Part shown: piece after piece, positions 25,538 to 35,583 of the stretch
Numbering within the stretch: the first letter of the stretch is position 1
Layout of the letters: every line of letters starts with the position of its first letter
Origin: Deinococcus humi
GTDB taxonomy: Bacteria > Deinococcota > Deinococci > Deinococcales > Deinococcaceae
DNA: 48,831 nt
Assembly: GCF_014201875.1 (NCBI RefSeq)
Contig: NZ_JACHFL010000025.1
Coordinates: forward strand, 1 to 48,831
Direction of reading: 5' to 3'
Made by a program: the position numbers and the translations under genes
The notes under the pieces: generated by a model
The model's database searches: none
What the model saw: only the letters and a program-made list of their open reading frames with translations
What the model was told of the DNA's origin: nothing

Positions 25538-26134
25538 ATGAAACGTAATCTTGTGATGACAGCGTTGTTTGGCCTGAGTACCGCAGGCCTGGCCCAAGGA
25601 ATGGCAGGCATGGATCACAGCACCATGCCTGGGATGTCCTCCAGTAGTGGCATGACGATGAAGATGGACATGAGCAGCCTGGAGAAGCTCAAAGGCAAGG
25701 CGTTCGACCAGGCATTCCTCAGCATGATGATCCCCCACCACCAGACGGCGGTGGAGATGTCCCGGGCAGTGCTGCCAGTGAGTAAGGACGCCACAGTCAA
25801 GCGCTGGGCGAACGAGATCATCAAAGCCCAGAACAAGGAAATCAGCCAGATGAACACGCTGCTCAAAAGCTACGGTGGCAGTGACCTTGGCATGGCCAAC
25901 ATGATGAAAAAAAGCATGGGTGGCATGGCCGATATGGTCAAAAAGGCCAAAAACCCGGACGTGGCCTTCGTGCAGGGCATGATTCCGCATCACACGTCCG
26001 CCATTGACATGGCCACCATGGCCCTGGAGAAGAGCAGTAACGCCACTGTCCTCACGCTGGCCCGGGACATCGTGCGCGCGCAGGCCTCTGAAGCGCACGA
26101 CTTCCGAGTGTGGCTGATGAAACGCGGCCTCTGA
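25538..26134 (+). CDS. Secreted Met-rich DUF305 protein
   Basis: The 198-residue protein has a signal peptide (MKRNLVMTALFGLSTAGLAQ), a Met-rich stretch (GMAGMDHSTMPGMSSSSG, MTMKMDM) and two DUF305 halves, each with a MMIPHH/GMIPHH motif (AFLSMMIPHHQTAVEM; FVQGMIPHHTSAIDMATMAL). DUF305 resembles ferritin-like bundles; the Met and HH clusters suggest Cu binding outside the membrane. The leaderless ATG at 25538 decides the start. A strong terminator follows. Confidence 0.93.
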   Translation: MKRNLVMTALFGLSTAGLAQGMAGMDHSTMPGMSSSSGMTMKMDMSSLEKLKGKAFDQAFLSMMIPHHQTAVEMSRAVLPVSKDATVKRWANEIIKAQNKEISQMNTLLKSYGGSDLGMANMMKKSMGGMADMVKKAKNPDVAFVQGMIPHHTSAIDMATMALEKSSNATVLTLARDIVRAQASEAHDFRVWLMKRGL

Positions 26135-26158
26135 TCCACCCCGCTGAGCAAACACACA

Positions 26159-26198
26159 GCGGCCCGGGACCTACTGAGGTCCCGGGCCGCCCTTCTTT
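26159..26198 (+). terminator. Rho-independent terminator after the DUF305 gene
   Basis: GCGGCCCGGGACCT (26159-26172) pairs perfectly with AGGTCCCGGGCCGC (26177-26190), followed by CCTTCTTTC. The stem is symmetrical and could serve the convergent gene too. Confidence 0.85.
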
Positions 26199-26234
26199 CA
26201 GTTCATGGCCAGCCTGTCGGCCGCTTCATGTGTC

Positions 26235-26645
26235 TTACGCCGGCTTGAGGGTGTCGGCCAGATCGACAAGCAGCTCCTCGGCCCGTTCGTAGCCGGGCCT
26301 CAGATACACCATGGCAAAGGTTGTCCAGTCCTGGACCGCCCCCACTTCCTGATCGTTCTCGTGGAGCTTGAGGTGGGGGTACACCCCGTATTCCACGTAA
26401 CAGCCGTAGCGCTCCGCGAGCTCTTCGAGCTGCTGGGTGTTCTGATCTGTCCAGGTCAACAGGTACGGCAGGGCGAAGCAGGGTTTGCCGCAGCTTCCGC
26501 CCAGGCCCACCAGAGGGAATCCGGCCACGCTCTGGGTTTCTTCACGGGTCCTGACACGTGCCAAGAAGGCGTGGCGGTCGCGGGCCACATCGCGGCTGGG
26601 GAGTTTTTGAGCGGCAATCCAGGGGCCAACAGTGAGTTTGCTCAT
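26235..26645 (-). CDS. Conserved-looking hypothetical protein downstream of copA
   Basis: The 136-residue protein (MSKLTVGPWIAAQKLPSRDV... VGLGGSCGKPCFALPYLLTW... VEYGVYPHLKLHENDQEVGAVQDW... MVYLRPGYERAEELLVDLADTLKPA) has no family I recognise. A CGKPC motif could bind a metal. It lies 56 bp after copA on the same strand with ribosome-binding site AAAGGA, so it is probably in the copA transcript. No signal peptide or membrane segment. Confidence 0.65.
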   Translation of the reverse strand: MSKLTVGPWIAAQKLPSRDVARDRHAFLARVRTREETQSVAGFPLVGLGGSCGKPCFALPYLLTWTDQNTQQLEELAERYGCYVEYGVYPHLKLHENDQEVGAVQDWTTFAMVYLRPGYERAEELLVDLADTLKPA

Positions 26646-26701
26646 CAGAGAAATCCTTTCAGAAAAAGCCGCGGGCGCTCAGCACCCGCAGCGCACCAGG
26701 T

Positions 26702-29209
<2,508 letters not shown>

Positions 29210-29219
29210 TGCCTCTCCT

Positions 29220-29272
29220 ATCCCCCTATGGGGGTATGAGGAAAGGCTACCTCAATTCGATTTGATGAGCAA
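29220..29272 (-). promoter_or_regulatory. copA promoter and CsoR-type operator
   Basis: On the minus strand TTGCTC, 17 bp, TAGCCT (29272-29244) is a plausible promoter. The palindrome ATACCCCC-AT-AGGGGGAT (29237-29220) lies over the transcription start and before the ribosome-binding site. C-run/G-run palindromes of this kind are CsoR operators. Confidence 0.75.
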
Positions 29273-29313
29273 GTCTATTAGCGGCACACTGGGACATTCG
29301 CCTAAATTCCTTC

Positions 29314-29342
29314 TTGACATCCCCCCTAGTAGGGTCTACCCT
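29314..29342 (+). promoter_or_regulatory. copZ-csoR promoter with CsoR-type operator in the spacer
   Basis: TTGACA, 17 bp, TACCCT. The spacer is TCCCCCCTAGTAGGGTC, an operator-like palindrome. The ATG of copZ follows 6 nt after the -10, so the transcript is leaderless. Confidence 0.8.
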
Positions 29343-29348
29343 GTAGGC

Positions 29349-29552
29349 ATGACGACTGAACTGATCGTGAGTGGAATGACCTGCGGACACTGCGAAACCG
29401 CCGTGAAGAACGCCCTGAAAGACGTGCCCGGCGTTGAGGACGTCCGCGTGGACCTGAAAGGTGGCTCCGCCGCCGTGGAAGGCAACGTCGATGCCCAAGC
29501 GCTGATCGCGGCCGTGACCGAGGAAGGCTACGGCGCCCAGGTTCGTCAGTAA
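29349..29552 (+). CDS. copZ: Copper chaperone, single HMA domain
   Basis: This 67-residue protein is one HMA (CopZ/Atx1) domain: MTTELIVSGMTC12GHC15ETAVKNAL, VEDVRVDLKGGSAAVEG, TEEGYGAQV. It carries Cu(I) in the cytosol to CopA and can pass it to CsoR. The leaderless ATG at 29349 decides the start. csoR begins 1 bp after its stop. Confidence 0.95.
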   Translation: MTTELIVSGMTCGHCETAVKNALKDVPGVEDVRVDLKGGSAAVEGNVDAQALIAAVTEEGYGAQVRQ

Positions 29553-29553
29553 C

Positions 29554-29880
29554 GTGACGGCCACGAAGGACAAAACGGCCGCAGCCTGCCACACGCCGGC
29601 CGCCGGTCACCTGTGTATGCCCGAAGATGCCCGCTACCGGGCCGCCCGTCGCCTCAAAATCGCCCGTGGCCACCTGGACAGCATCGTGGCCATGCTGGAA
29701 AAGGACGACGCGTACTGTGTAGACGTGCTGCGGCAGCTCAAGGCTGTGCAGGGCGCCCTGAGCGGCGCCGGCGAGGTTGTTCTCCGTGGCCACCTGGAAG
29801 CGCATGTCGCGACCGCCTCCACCCGTGGGGACAGCGTCGAGATCGTTGAGGAACTGATGGAAGCCCTCAAGTACACCTGA
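29554..29880 (+). CDS. csoR: CsoR-family copper-sensing repressor
   Basis: The 108-residue protein is a CsoR/RcnR (DUF156) helical repressor: RYRAARRLKIARGHLDSIVAMLEKDDAYCVDVLRQLKAVQ... with ligands C55, H80 and H84 (RGHLEAHV). Most CsoRs use Cys-His-Cys; Cys-His-His is known from Thermus CsoR. The N-terminus has extra Cys/His (ACHTPAAGHLC). It has a GTG start, directly behind copZ. It should repress copZ-csoR and copA until Cu(I) binds; similar operators lie near 41765 and 41926. Confidence 0.93.
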   Translation: MTATKDKTAAACHTPAAGHLCMPEDARYRAARRLKIARGHLDSIVAMLEKDDAYCVDVLRQLKAVQGALSGAGEVVLRGHLEAHVATASTRGDSVEIVEELMEALKYT

Positions 29881-29893
29881 GCGCCAACCGCCA

Positions 29894-29921
29894 CCGGGCC
29901 AGTCTGAAGCGACTGGCCCGG
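29894..29921. terminator. Bidirectional terminator between csoR and the LysM/M23 gene
   Basis: CCGGGCCAGTC and GACTGGCCCGG form a perfect 11-bp stem with a TGAAGC loop. It lies between convergent genes. Confidence 0.8.
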
Positions 29922-29933
29922 TTCGCCTTGTCC

Positions 29934-31025
29934 TTACTTCGGCCAGAGGCGATTCATCCAGCCAGCCGGATCGGTACCCTCTCCCCGCACCCGCATTTCC
30001 AGGTGCAGGTGCGCCCCAGTACTCAGACCGGTGCTGCCGACCTCACCAACTTTCTGACCGCGCGTGACTTTCTGCCCTACCTGCACGGTCACGCGGCGCT
30101 GATGGAAGTAAAGGCTGGTCAGCCCGGCCCCGTGATCAATGACCACCAGGCCCCCACGGACCGGGTACATGCCTGCCAGGATCACGGTTCCATCGTTCAC
30201 CGCCGTCACCATCGTGCCTGCAGGGGCCGGGTAGTCCGTACCGAAGTGGTAACCCACGGGTCCTCCCGCCACATACGTGCGGGGCTGACCGAACGCGCTG
30301 CTCTGCGCTCTAATCTTGACGGCCTCCTGGAAGGGCTTGGACCATACGGGAGCGGTACGCCGGGTATACGCCTGTTCGACTGCAGCATCTTCGGCTTCGC
30401 GGGCGGGGTCCTCGAGTTTGCGGCTGATGCTGGCAGGCAGGTTCAGGCGCTGAATCCGCTGGCCCAGACTGCTGACCGGCACACTCCGCTGAAGGCGCTC
30501 ATTACCCACCTGGACTTCGAACATCAGAGGCGTCGTTTTTCCCAGCACCACGCGCCCCAGGACCAGGAATTCATTCCCAACCTGGACGGGGGTCAGGACC
30601 TCACCCGGCTGCCGGACATCTTCGCCAGTCTCACTGAGGAAGCGCACGCGCGCCTCACCAGCCCGTGGTCCGCTCAAGCGCAGTACGAGGGCGTCCCCCA
30701 TCCGGAGCGTCGCTGGAGCGGTCACGGTCACGCCGGCCAGTGAGGCTGGTGCACTGGTGGGCGCCGGTGGAGGCGCAGTGACCCCCTCCCCAGGCAGCCG
30801 GAGGGTCTGGCCGACTTCGAGGGTGGTGCTCGTCAGGCCGTTCAGACGCAGCAGCTCGGCGACAGTGGTGCCCGAGGTCCGGGCCAGGCTGTACAGGGTG
30901 TCGCCCGCCTTGACGGTGTAAGCCCCCGCAGCTCCGCTGAGCAGGGCGGCCAACAGGCAGGCCCGGCGGAGCAGGCGGGTATGGGGGAGGGTCAAAGCTG
31001 GACGCGGTGAATCATGGGGGGTCAT
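29934..31025 (-). CDS. Secreted LysM/M23 peptidase
   Basis: From ATG 31025 (ribosome-binding site AGGAG) the 363-residue protein has a signal peptide (LLRRACLLAALLSGAAGA), one LysM domain (YTVKAGDTLYSLARTSGTTVAELLRLNG), a linker domain and an M23 domain with all Zn motifs: GYHFGTDYPAPAGT (His, Asp) and TGLSTGAHLHLEMRV (HxH). It should cut peptidoglycan peptides. It follows the alpha/beta hydrolase gene by 25 bp, in one transcript driven by site 9. It is an intact paralogue of the 7222-8004 protein. Confidence 0.92.
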   Translation of the reverse strand: MTPHDSPRPALTLPHTRLLRRACLLAALLSGAAGAYTVKAGDTLYSLARTSGTTVAELLRLNGLTSTTLEVGQTLRLPGEGVTAPPPAPTSAPASLAGVTVTAPATLRMGDALVLRLSGPRAGEARVRFLSETGEDVRQPGEVLTPVQVGNEFLVLGRVVLGKTTPLMFEVQVGNERLQRSVPVSSLGQRIQRLNLPASISRKLEDPAREAEDAAVEQAYTRRTAPVWSKPFQEAVKIRAQSSAFGQPRTYVAGGPVGYHFGTDYPAPAGTMVTAVNDGTVILAGMYPVRGGLVVIDHGAGLTSLYFHQRRVTVQVGQKVTRGQKVGEVGSTGLSTGAHLHLEMRVRGEGTDPAGWMNRLWPK

Positions 31026-31050
31026 GAGTGGATCTCCTGAGGGGGCGGGG

Positions 31051-32001
31051 TCACAGGTTCTTGCGGAAGAACGCAATCGAGCGCTCAAGGGCGATGCCCA
31101 GGTTCCGGCTGAGGTCGTGGTTGTCGTTCTGGTAGGTGTACAGCGTGTGGGGTTGCCCGGCGGTCTTCAGGCCTTTGGCCAGCGCCTGCGAGAAACTGTA
31201 GGGCACGTGTGTATCGCCGGTCGCGTGGTGAAGTTGCAGGGGACGACCCCTCAGGTCCCTCAGAAACGCGTTTGGGGAGATGGCCTGATACGCCTTCGGG
31301 TTGCCCTCCGGCCGTCCGAGTTTGGCGAGCAGCTGCGCTCGCGGATCGCTGGCCGACGCGCCGCTCCCCCACTGGGGCAGGTCGTTGAAGAGCATGTCGT
31401 ACGGGGCGACCACGCCTGCCCAGATCGCGCCGGCTTTGATGTCGGGATTGATCACCATGGCGCGCAGGATGATGTGCCCGCCCATGGAGTGTCCCCACAT
31501 GCCCATGCGCGCCTTGTTGACGCCTGGAAGGGTCTTCAGGGACGAGAAGGCATTCAGCACGTCGGTGGTGTACTCCGGCGACCAGTACGCCGTACCGGCA
31601 GGGTTGCCCTGGGAGGTGCCGTGCCCACGGTAGTCCGGCTTCAGGACCACGAAGCCGGCCCGCGCGAAGGCGTCCACGTACGCGACGTAGCGTTCCGTGG
31701 TCCGGTACTGCTGGGGCGGGATGTACCCGTGGTTGAACACGATGGCCGGCCAGCCGCCTTTGGGAGGGGTGCCGGTGGGAACGGTCAGCAGGGCGTTGAT
31801 GCGCAGGCCATCGGACTGGTACGACACGATGCGCCGCTGGTAGTTCGCGCCGGGCGCCAGCGTCTGACGGGTGGTCAGAGCGCTGCCCGGGTAGGGACGT
31901 GCCCGCATCCGTTCGATCGAGAGGGGGGAGTCACTGGCCTGTGCACAAGCCATACTGCCGAGACTGGCCATCAGCAGGGAGAAACGGATTGTGGACCACA
32001 T
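31051..32001 (-). CDS. Secreted alpha/beta hydrolase (dienelactone hydrolase/S9-like)
   Basis: The 316-residue protein has a signal peptide (FSLLMASLGSMACAQ) and an alpha/beta-hydrolase fold: VFNHGYIPP (oxyanion region), nucleophile Ser in GMWGHSMGGHI, Asp in HATGDTHVPYSF and His in QNDNHDLSRNL. Esterase or peptidase; the substrate cannot be told. ATG 32001 has AAGGAG upstream. A direct-repeat promoter lies at 32056-32088, leaving a leader of about 50 nt. The LysM/M23 gene follows in the same transcript. Confidence 0.88.
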   Translation of the reverse strand: MWSTIRFSLLMASLGSMACAQASDSPLSIERMRARPYPGSALTTRQTLAPGANYQRRIVSYQSDGLRINALLTVPTGTPPKGGWPAIVFNHGYIPPQQYRTTERYVAYVDAFARAGFVVLKPDYRGHGTSQGNPAGTAYWSPEYTTDVLNAFSSLKTLPGVNKARMGMWGHSMGGHIILRAMVINPDIKAGAIWAGVVAPYDMLFNDLPQWGSGASASDPRAQLLAKLGRPEGNPKAYQAISPNAFLRDLRGRPLQLHHATGDTHVPYSFSQALAKGLKTAGQPHTLYTYQNDNHDLSRNLGIALERSIAFFRKNL

Positions 32002-32055
32002 GGAAACTCCTTTTTAGAGAAGAAAGGGCGGATCAAACAACGGAGTCGGGTTCCC

Positions 32056-32088
32056 AGCGTAGAACGCCCGTGTAAAGGTCGTGTAAGC
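32056..32088 (-). promoter_or_regulatory. Direct-repeat promoter (site 9), hydrolase-LysM/M23 operon
   Basis: Minus strand: GCTTACA, CGAC, CTTTACA, nine bases, TACGCT. Same geometry as the other sites. Confidence 0.75.
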
Positions 32089-32194
32089 GTTCCCAGAGCG
32101 AAGGGGCCGGGATCCCTGGTCTCTCTGTCGCCTGAATCACAGCATCCCCATCCAGGAGAAGCTGGATGAGGCCGCTCTGGTCAGCGACCTGCCC

Positions 32195-32843
32195 TTAGCG
32201 GTCGACCGGCCCGCGTTTGCAGACCATGCCGCCGCCACCCCGCCCAAAGACCGTTCTGGAGGTGAACGTCGGGGCAGCTTTCAGGGTTGCGGTGATGGTG
32301 CGCCCGGGTTCACGGGCGCAGACTGAGCGAAGCATGCCGCTCTGGTCGATGGTGGCGACGTCTGGGCGGCTGCTGGTCCAGAGCACCTCGCGGCTGACGT
32401 GACTGGGTGCATCCAGGAACGTGGTGTAGCGCTGGAAGTGTGGCCAGTACCCAACGACCATCAGGTTGTCGGAATTGACGCCTACGATGTGAAACTCCCG
32501 GATGACGGGTGCCCCTGGCACCGGTTGGAGCCGAGCCACCATGCGCGTGGGCTTCGAGGGACCACATTCGTCGTGGATTACCTGGATGTTCCGTATGGTC
32601 TGGGGTTTGTACCAACGGCGGTTGATCGTGACAGTGTAGAGAGTGCCGCTATTTGTAATCCTGAGCCAGGACTGGTCAGAGGCGTCCAGCCAGCTGAACT
32701 GTCTGAGCACCTGGCCGCTGCTCATTCTTGACGATGAGGTCCAGGGCTGGACGAGCGACACCTGGGCAGATCATCCCAGCTGGGGGTGTGGACGGGGTCT
32801 GGGGGGCAGCCGTCAGCAACGCGAACAGGGGGAGCAGGGGCAT
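32195..32843 (-). pseudogene. Secreted Big_2-type protein gene, one frameshift
   Basis: From ATG 32843 the frame gives a signal peptide (MPLLPLFALLTAAPQ) and CPGVARPALDLIVKNEQRPG, then breaks near 32690. The next frame continues DQSWLRITNSGTLYTVTINR, IQVIHDECGPSKP, EFHIVGVNSDNLMVVGYW and a Big_2-like end VLWTSSRPDVATIDQSGMLR. A single indel would restore one protein of about 215 residues. The leaderless start and promoter site 10 support the N-terminus. It could be a sequencing error. Function unknown. Confidence 0.65.
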
Positions 32844-32848
32844 GCGTC

Positions 32849-32882
32849 AGGGTAAGGAGCGACCCTGAAAGCGGCCTGATAG
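32849..32882 (-). promoter_or_regulatory. Direct-repeat promoter (site 10), Big_2-type gene
   Basis: Minus strand: CTATCAG, GCCG, CTTTCAG, ten bases, TACCCT, then 5 nt to ATG. The heptamers differ from consensus (TCAG for TACA), so this is a weaker match. Confidence 0.45.
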
Positions 32883-32927
32883 GGCACGAACACCAGACTG
32901 GGAGATACAGGGCCCCGCTCGCCTCCT

Positions 32928-33791
32928 CTACGGGCCCCAGGTGGCGCCTCCATCCTGCGAGCGGTACACCTTCCCACTGCCGCCCACGGCGTACAGCTGA
33001 CGGTCATTCTGTGGGCTGACCGCAACCAGGCGCGCGCTTTCCGGGAAGGGCAGTTTCTCCCAGGTGGCGGCCTGGTCCGTCGAGCGGAACACGCCAGCCC
33101 ATCCAGCGAGGTACACGTGGCCGGTGAGGGGATGCACGTCGATGGCCGACGCAGCGGGAGCGTGCTGTGCCTGCTGCCAGGTGACCGCATCATCAGAGAC
33201 CAAGAGTTGCGCCCCCAGCGCATAGAGTCGGGACGAGGGCCCGGCCGCGAGGGCCATGGCACTGCCCGTTACGGCCGTGACCGGCCGCCACGTCCGCCCG
33301 TCCGTGGTCCGGTACAGTCCGGCGCCGGCAAGGTTGGCATACCAGGTGCCCGGTGCGTCCGGCAGTACCGTGAAGCCGTGTATGTCGGTGCTGGGCAGCG
33401 TGCCGAAGGGGTGAGCCTGCCAGCTCTGCCCCCCATCCTGGCTGACCTTGAGCACGTCATGGCCGGCCATCACCAGCACCGGACCCGCTGGGGCGGCCGC
33501 CAGGGCCATGGCGTCTCCGGCGCCATTGGGTGCACTCCACGTGCGGCCTTCGTCGGTGCTGATGGACACACCCGCGTGTTGCCCGTACAGCAGGGTGCCG
33601 TCTGGCAGGACCCGCAGGGCGTGGAAGTCTCCCTCCAGGACCGTGGGGGCAGGGGCACGGATGCTTTGCCCCCACCAGAGTCCACCGCCAACGAGGCCCA
33701 GGATCAGAAGGGCAGCTGGAAGCCACGGTCCTCCGAGGCGAGGGCCACTGGACGCCGGGGGCACCGGGCGAGTTGCTGGCTGCTTCGTCAC
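32928..33791 (-). CDS. Membrane-anchored BNR-repeat (Ycf48/sialidase-like propeller) protein
   Basis: The 287-residue protein has an N-terminal membrane helix (LPAALLILGLVGGGLWW) and several BNR/Asp-box repeats (STDEGRTWS, SQDGGQSWQ, TTDGRTWR, STDQAATWE, SQDGGATWG), forming a beta-propeller outside the membrane. Such proteins are often named F510_1955-type glycosylhydrolases, but no catalytic function is shown. GTG start; it follows the C39-like gene by 13 bp, in the same transcript. Confidence 0.85.
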   Translation of the reverse strand: MTKQPATRPVPPASSGPRLGGPWLPAALLILGLVGGGLWWGQSIRAPAPTVLEGDFHALRVLPDGTLLYGQHAGVSISTDEGRTWSAPNGAGDAMALAAAPAGPVLVMAGHDVLKVSQDGGQSWQAHPFGTLPSTDIHGFTVLPDAPGTWYANLAGAGLYRTTDGRTWRPVTAVTGSAMALAAGPSSRLYALGAQLLVSDDAVTWQQAQHAPAASAIDVHPLTGHVYLAGWAGVFRSTDQAATWEKLPFPESARLVAVSPQNDRQLYAVGGSGKVYRSQDGGATWGP

Positions 33792-33804
33792 AGGAGCACG
33801 CCTT

Positions 33805-34851
33805 TCACGAGCGGGGCGCCATCACGTATGCCATGCCGCCTGCATGGTTCAGCCACAGCCGTTCGAAGACCGCCCGCGGGTAGGTGCGCTTTACACCAGT
33901 GTCGCTTTGAGCGGCTGGGTCGTTGACAACGGGGTTACCCTGCGCGTCGAAGCCGGTGAGCACCATCAGGTGGCCGTTCGACCAGGAGAGGGGGGCACCG
34001 GGCAGTTCTCCCGCGTTGAAGCGCACGCTCACCGCGAGCGGCAGGCCCTGCTGGAGGTAAGCTTCCGCTTCACGCAGGCTGCCCAGTCGGGTGACGAATG
34101 CCTGGAAGCCCTGAGAGCCGGCGTAGGCGGTGTTGAACGGCCAGTTCCCGTAGCCGTCGTAGGTCCGGTCGTACGTGGCTTTGGCGGCGTCGGGGACCCG
34201 CACCGGGCGGTTCCAGAAGCCCAGCAGCATGCTGACGCTGGTGGGGCTGCACCAGACTTCACCCCCACCTTTGTAGATCATCTGCGACAGTCCAGGCACC
34301 TTGAGAACGTTGTTCCACGAAGACGGCTGTCCTGCTTTGCCCTGGTCACGCAGGCGCAGAGCCGTGTCGGCTGTGTTGAACGACAGCAAGTGAGCCTGGA
34401 GGCCGGCGCTGAGGGTGGCACGGTACTGAAAGGCTGTGCTGCGGTACGGCAGGCTCAGGGTGTCGGTGTTGACCGTGCCGTCCGCCGTGGGGGTGACGCG
34501 GGCGCTGGCGCGGGGGCCGGCGGCACTCCAGGATCCGAAGCTGAAGTACCGGCTCCAGCGGCCGTCCGGACGACGCACCCGGACTTCGAGCTGAAGCGCA
34601 CTTGAGCTTGGGCCCGTGACATTCCAACTGGGAATCAGTTCGTTGAAAGGGGCCACTTCGGCCACGTCACCGTCCAGTCGACCGGCCCGGACGGGGGGGA
34701 GAGCGGACCAGGTAGCCGGAAGGCCCGACTGTGCCTGGGCTGCCTGAATGCGGGGCACGGGCTGACCGTAGCTCGTCTGCTGGGCGTAAGGCGCGGCGGT
34801 CGCAGCGGAGCTGAGCAGCGCCCACGACAGGACAGTTCTGGAGAACTTCAC
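33805..34851 (-). CDS. Secreted C39-like peptidase
   Basis: The protein of about 348 residues has a signal peptide (TVLSWALLSSAATAAPYA), an N-terminal beta-rich domain (LQLEVRVRRPDGRWSRYFSFGSW) and a C39-like papain fold: GGGEVWCSPTSVSMLLGFW (Cys), SNGHLMVLTGFDAQGNPVVNDPA (His, Asp). Substrate unknown. The -10 TACCCT ends one base before ATG 34857, so that ATG is probably upstream of the transcript start; GTG 34851 would be leaderless. The BNR gene follows. Confidence 0.88.
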   Translation of the reverse strand: MKFSRTVLSWALLSSAATAAPYAQQTSYGQPVPRIQAAQAQSGLPATWSALPPVRAGRLDGDVAEVAPFNELIPSWNVTGPSSSALQLEVRVRRPDGRWSRYFSFGSWSAAGPRASARVTPTADGTVNTDTLSLPYRSTAFQYRATLSAGLQAHLLSFNTADTALRLRDQGKAGQPSSWNNVLKVPGLSQMIYKGGGEVWCSPTSVSMLLGFWNRPVRVPDAAKATYDRTYDGYGNWPFNTAYAGSQGFQAFVTRLGSLREAEAYLQQGLPLAVSVRFNAGELPGAPLSWSNGHLMVLTGFDAQGNPVVNDPAAQSDTGVKRTYPRAVFERLWLNHAGGMAYVMAPRS

Positions 34852-34858
34852 GCGCATC

Positions 34859-34891
34859 AGGGTAGAACCCCTGTGTTGCCGTTGTGTAAAG
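34859..34891 (-). promoter_or_regulatory. Direct-repeat promoter (site 11), C39-BNR operon
   Basis: Minus strand: CTTTACA, CAAC, GGCAACA, nine bases, TACCCT, then 7 nt to GTG 34851. The region 34892-35097 has no gene. Confidence 0.7.
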
Positions 34892-35097
34892 GTCCTGACC
34901 TTCGGACGTGCGGGGAGCGCCGATACCCCATGGCGTTCTCCTCAAGACGGTCCTGAGGGAACCTCGAAAGCCTCCGGGGACGGTGACGCCACAGTGATGT
35001 CAGGGGCCCGGTAGACCAGCGTGGGGACCCGCCCGGCTGCTGTCGCCTGCGCAGAGGCGACGCGCCTCGCGACTGATGTGATCTCAAGGAGGCCCAC

Positions 35098-35520
35098 ATG
35101 ACCCAGACGATCCAAGCCATGCTTCAAACCCATCCACAACCGGAACTGGCCTTTGATCCGCAGGCCCTGGCGGAGTGCATCGCCGCCTGCCTGGAATGCG
35201 CGCAGGCTTGTACTGCCTGCGCTGACGCCTGCCTGGGCGAGCAGGAACACCTGGCGCACATGGTGGGCTGCATCCGGCGGAACCTCGACTGCGCGGATGT
35301 ATATGTGGTCACAGCAAAAGTGGTGTCCCGCCTGACCCACCCGGATCAAACCGTGCTGCGTGCCCAGCTGCAGGCATGTATGGCCGCCTGCGAGGCCAGC
35401 GGTGACGAGTGTGAGCGGCATGGTCGGGACATGGACATGAAGCACTGCGCGGTCTGTGCTGAGAGCTGCCGGCGTTGTGAGGCTGCCTGTGCCCGCCTGG
35501 TCAGCGTGATGGCGGCCTGA
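35098..35520 (+). CDS. Four-helix-bundle Cys-rich copper-binding protein (DUF326)
   Basis: The 140-residue protein is a close paralogue of that at 23969-24406: CIAACLECAQACTACADAC, CIRRNLDCADVY, CMAACEASGDEC, HCAVCAESCRRCEAAC. Two Cys of the paralogue are lost (DIC to DVY; KACGD to EASGD), so metal capacity is probably lower. Ribosome-binding site AAGGAGG. No direct-repeat promoter found upstream, unlike the paralogue. Confidence 0.9.
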   Translation: MTQTIQAMLQTHPQPELAFDPQALAECIAACLECAQACTACADACLGEQEHLAHMVGCIRRNLDCADVYVVTAKVVSRLTHPDQTVLRAQLQACMAACEASGDECERHGRDMDMKHCAVCAESCRRCEAACARLVSVMAA

Positions 35521-35583
35521 AGCCCAGGCCAGGCGTGGACCTCGGACTGAATTCCGGCGTGTCAGCGGGGACCATGGCCTGGT

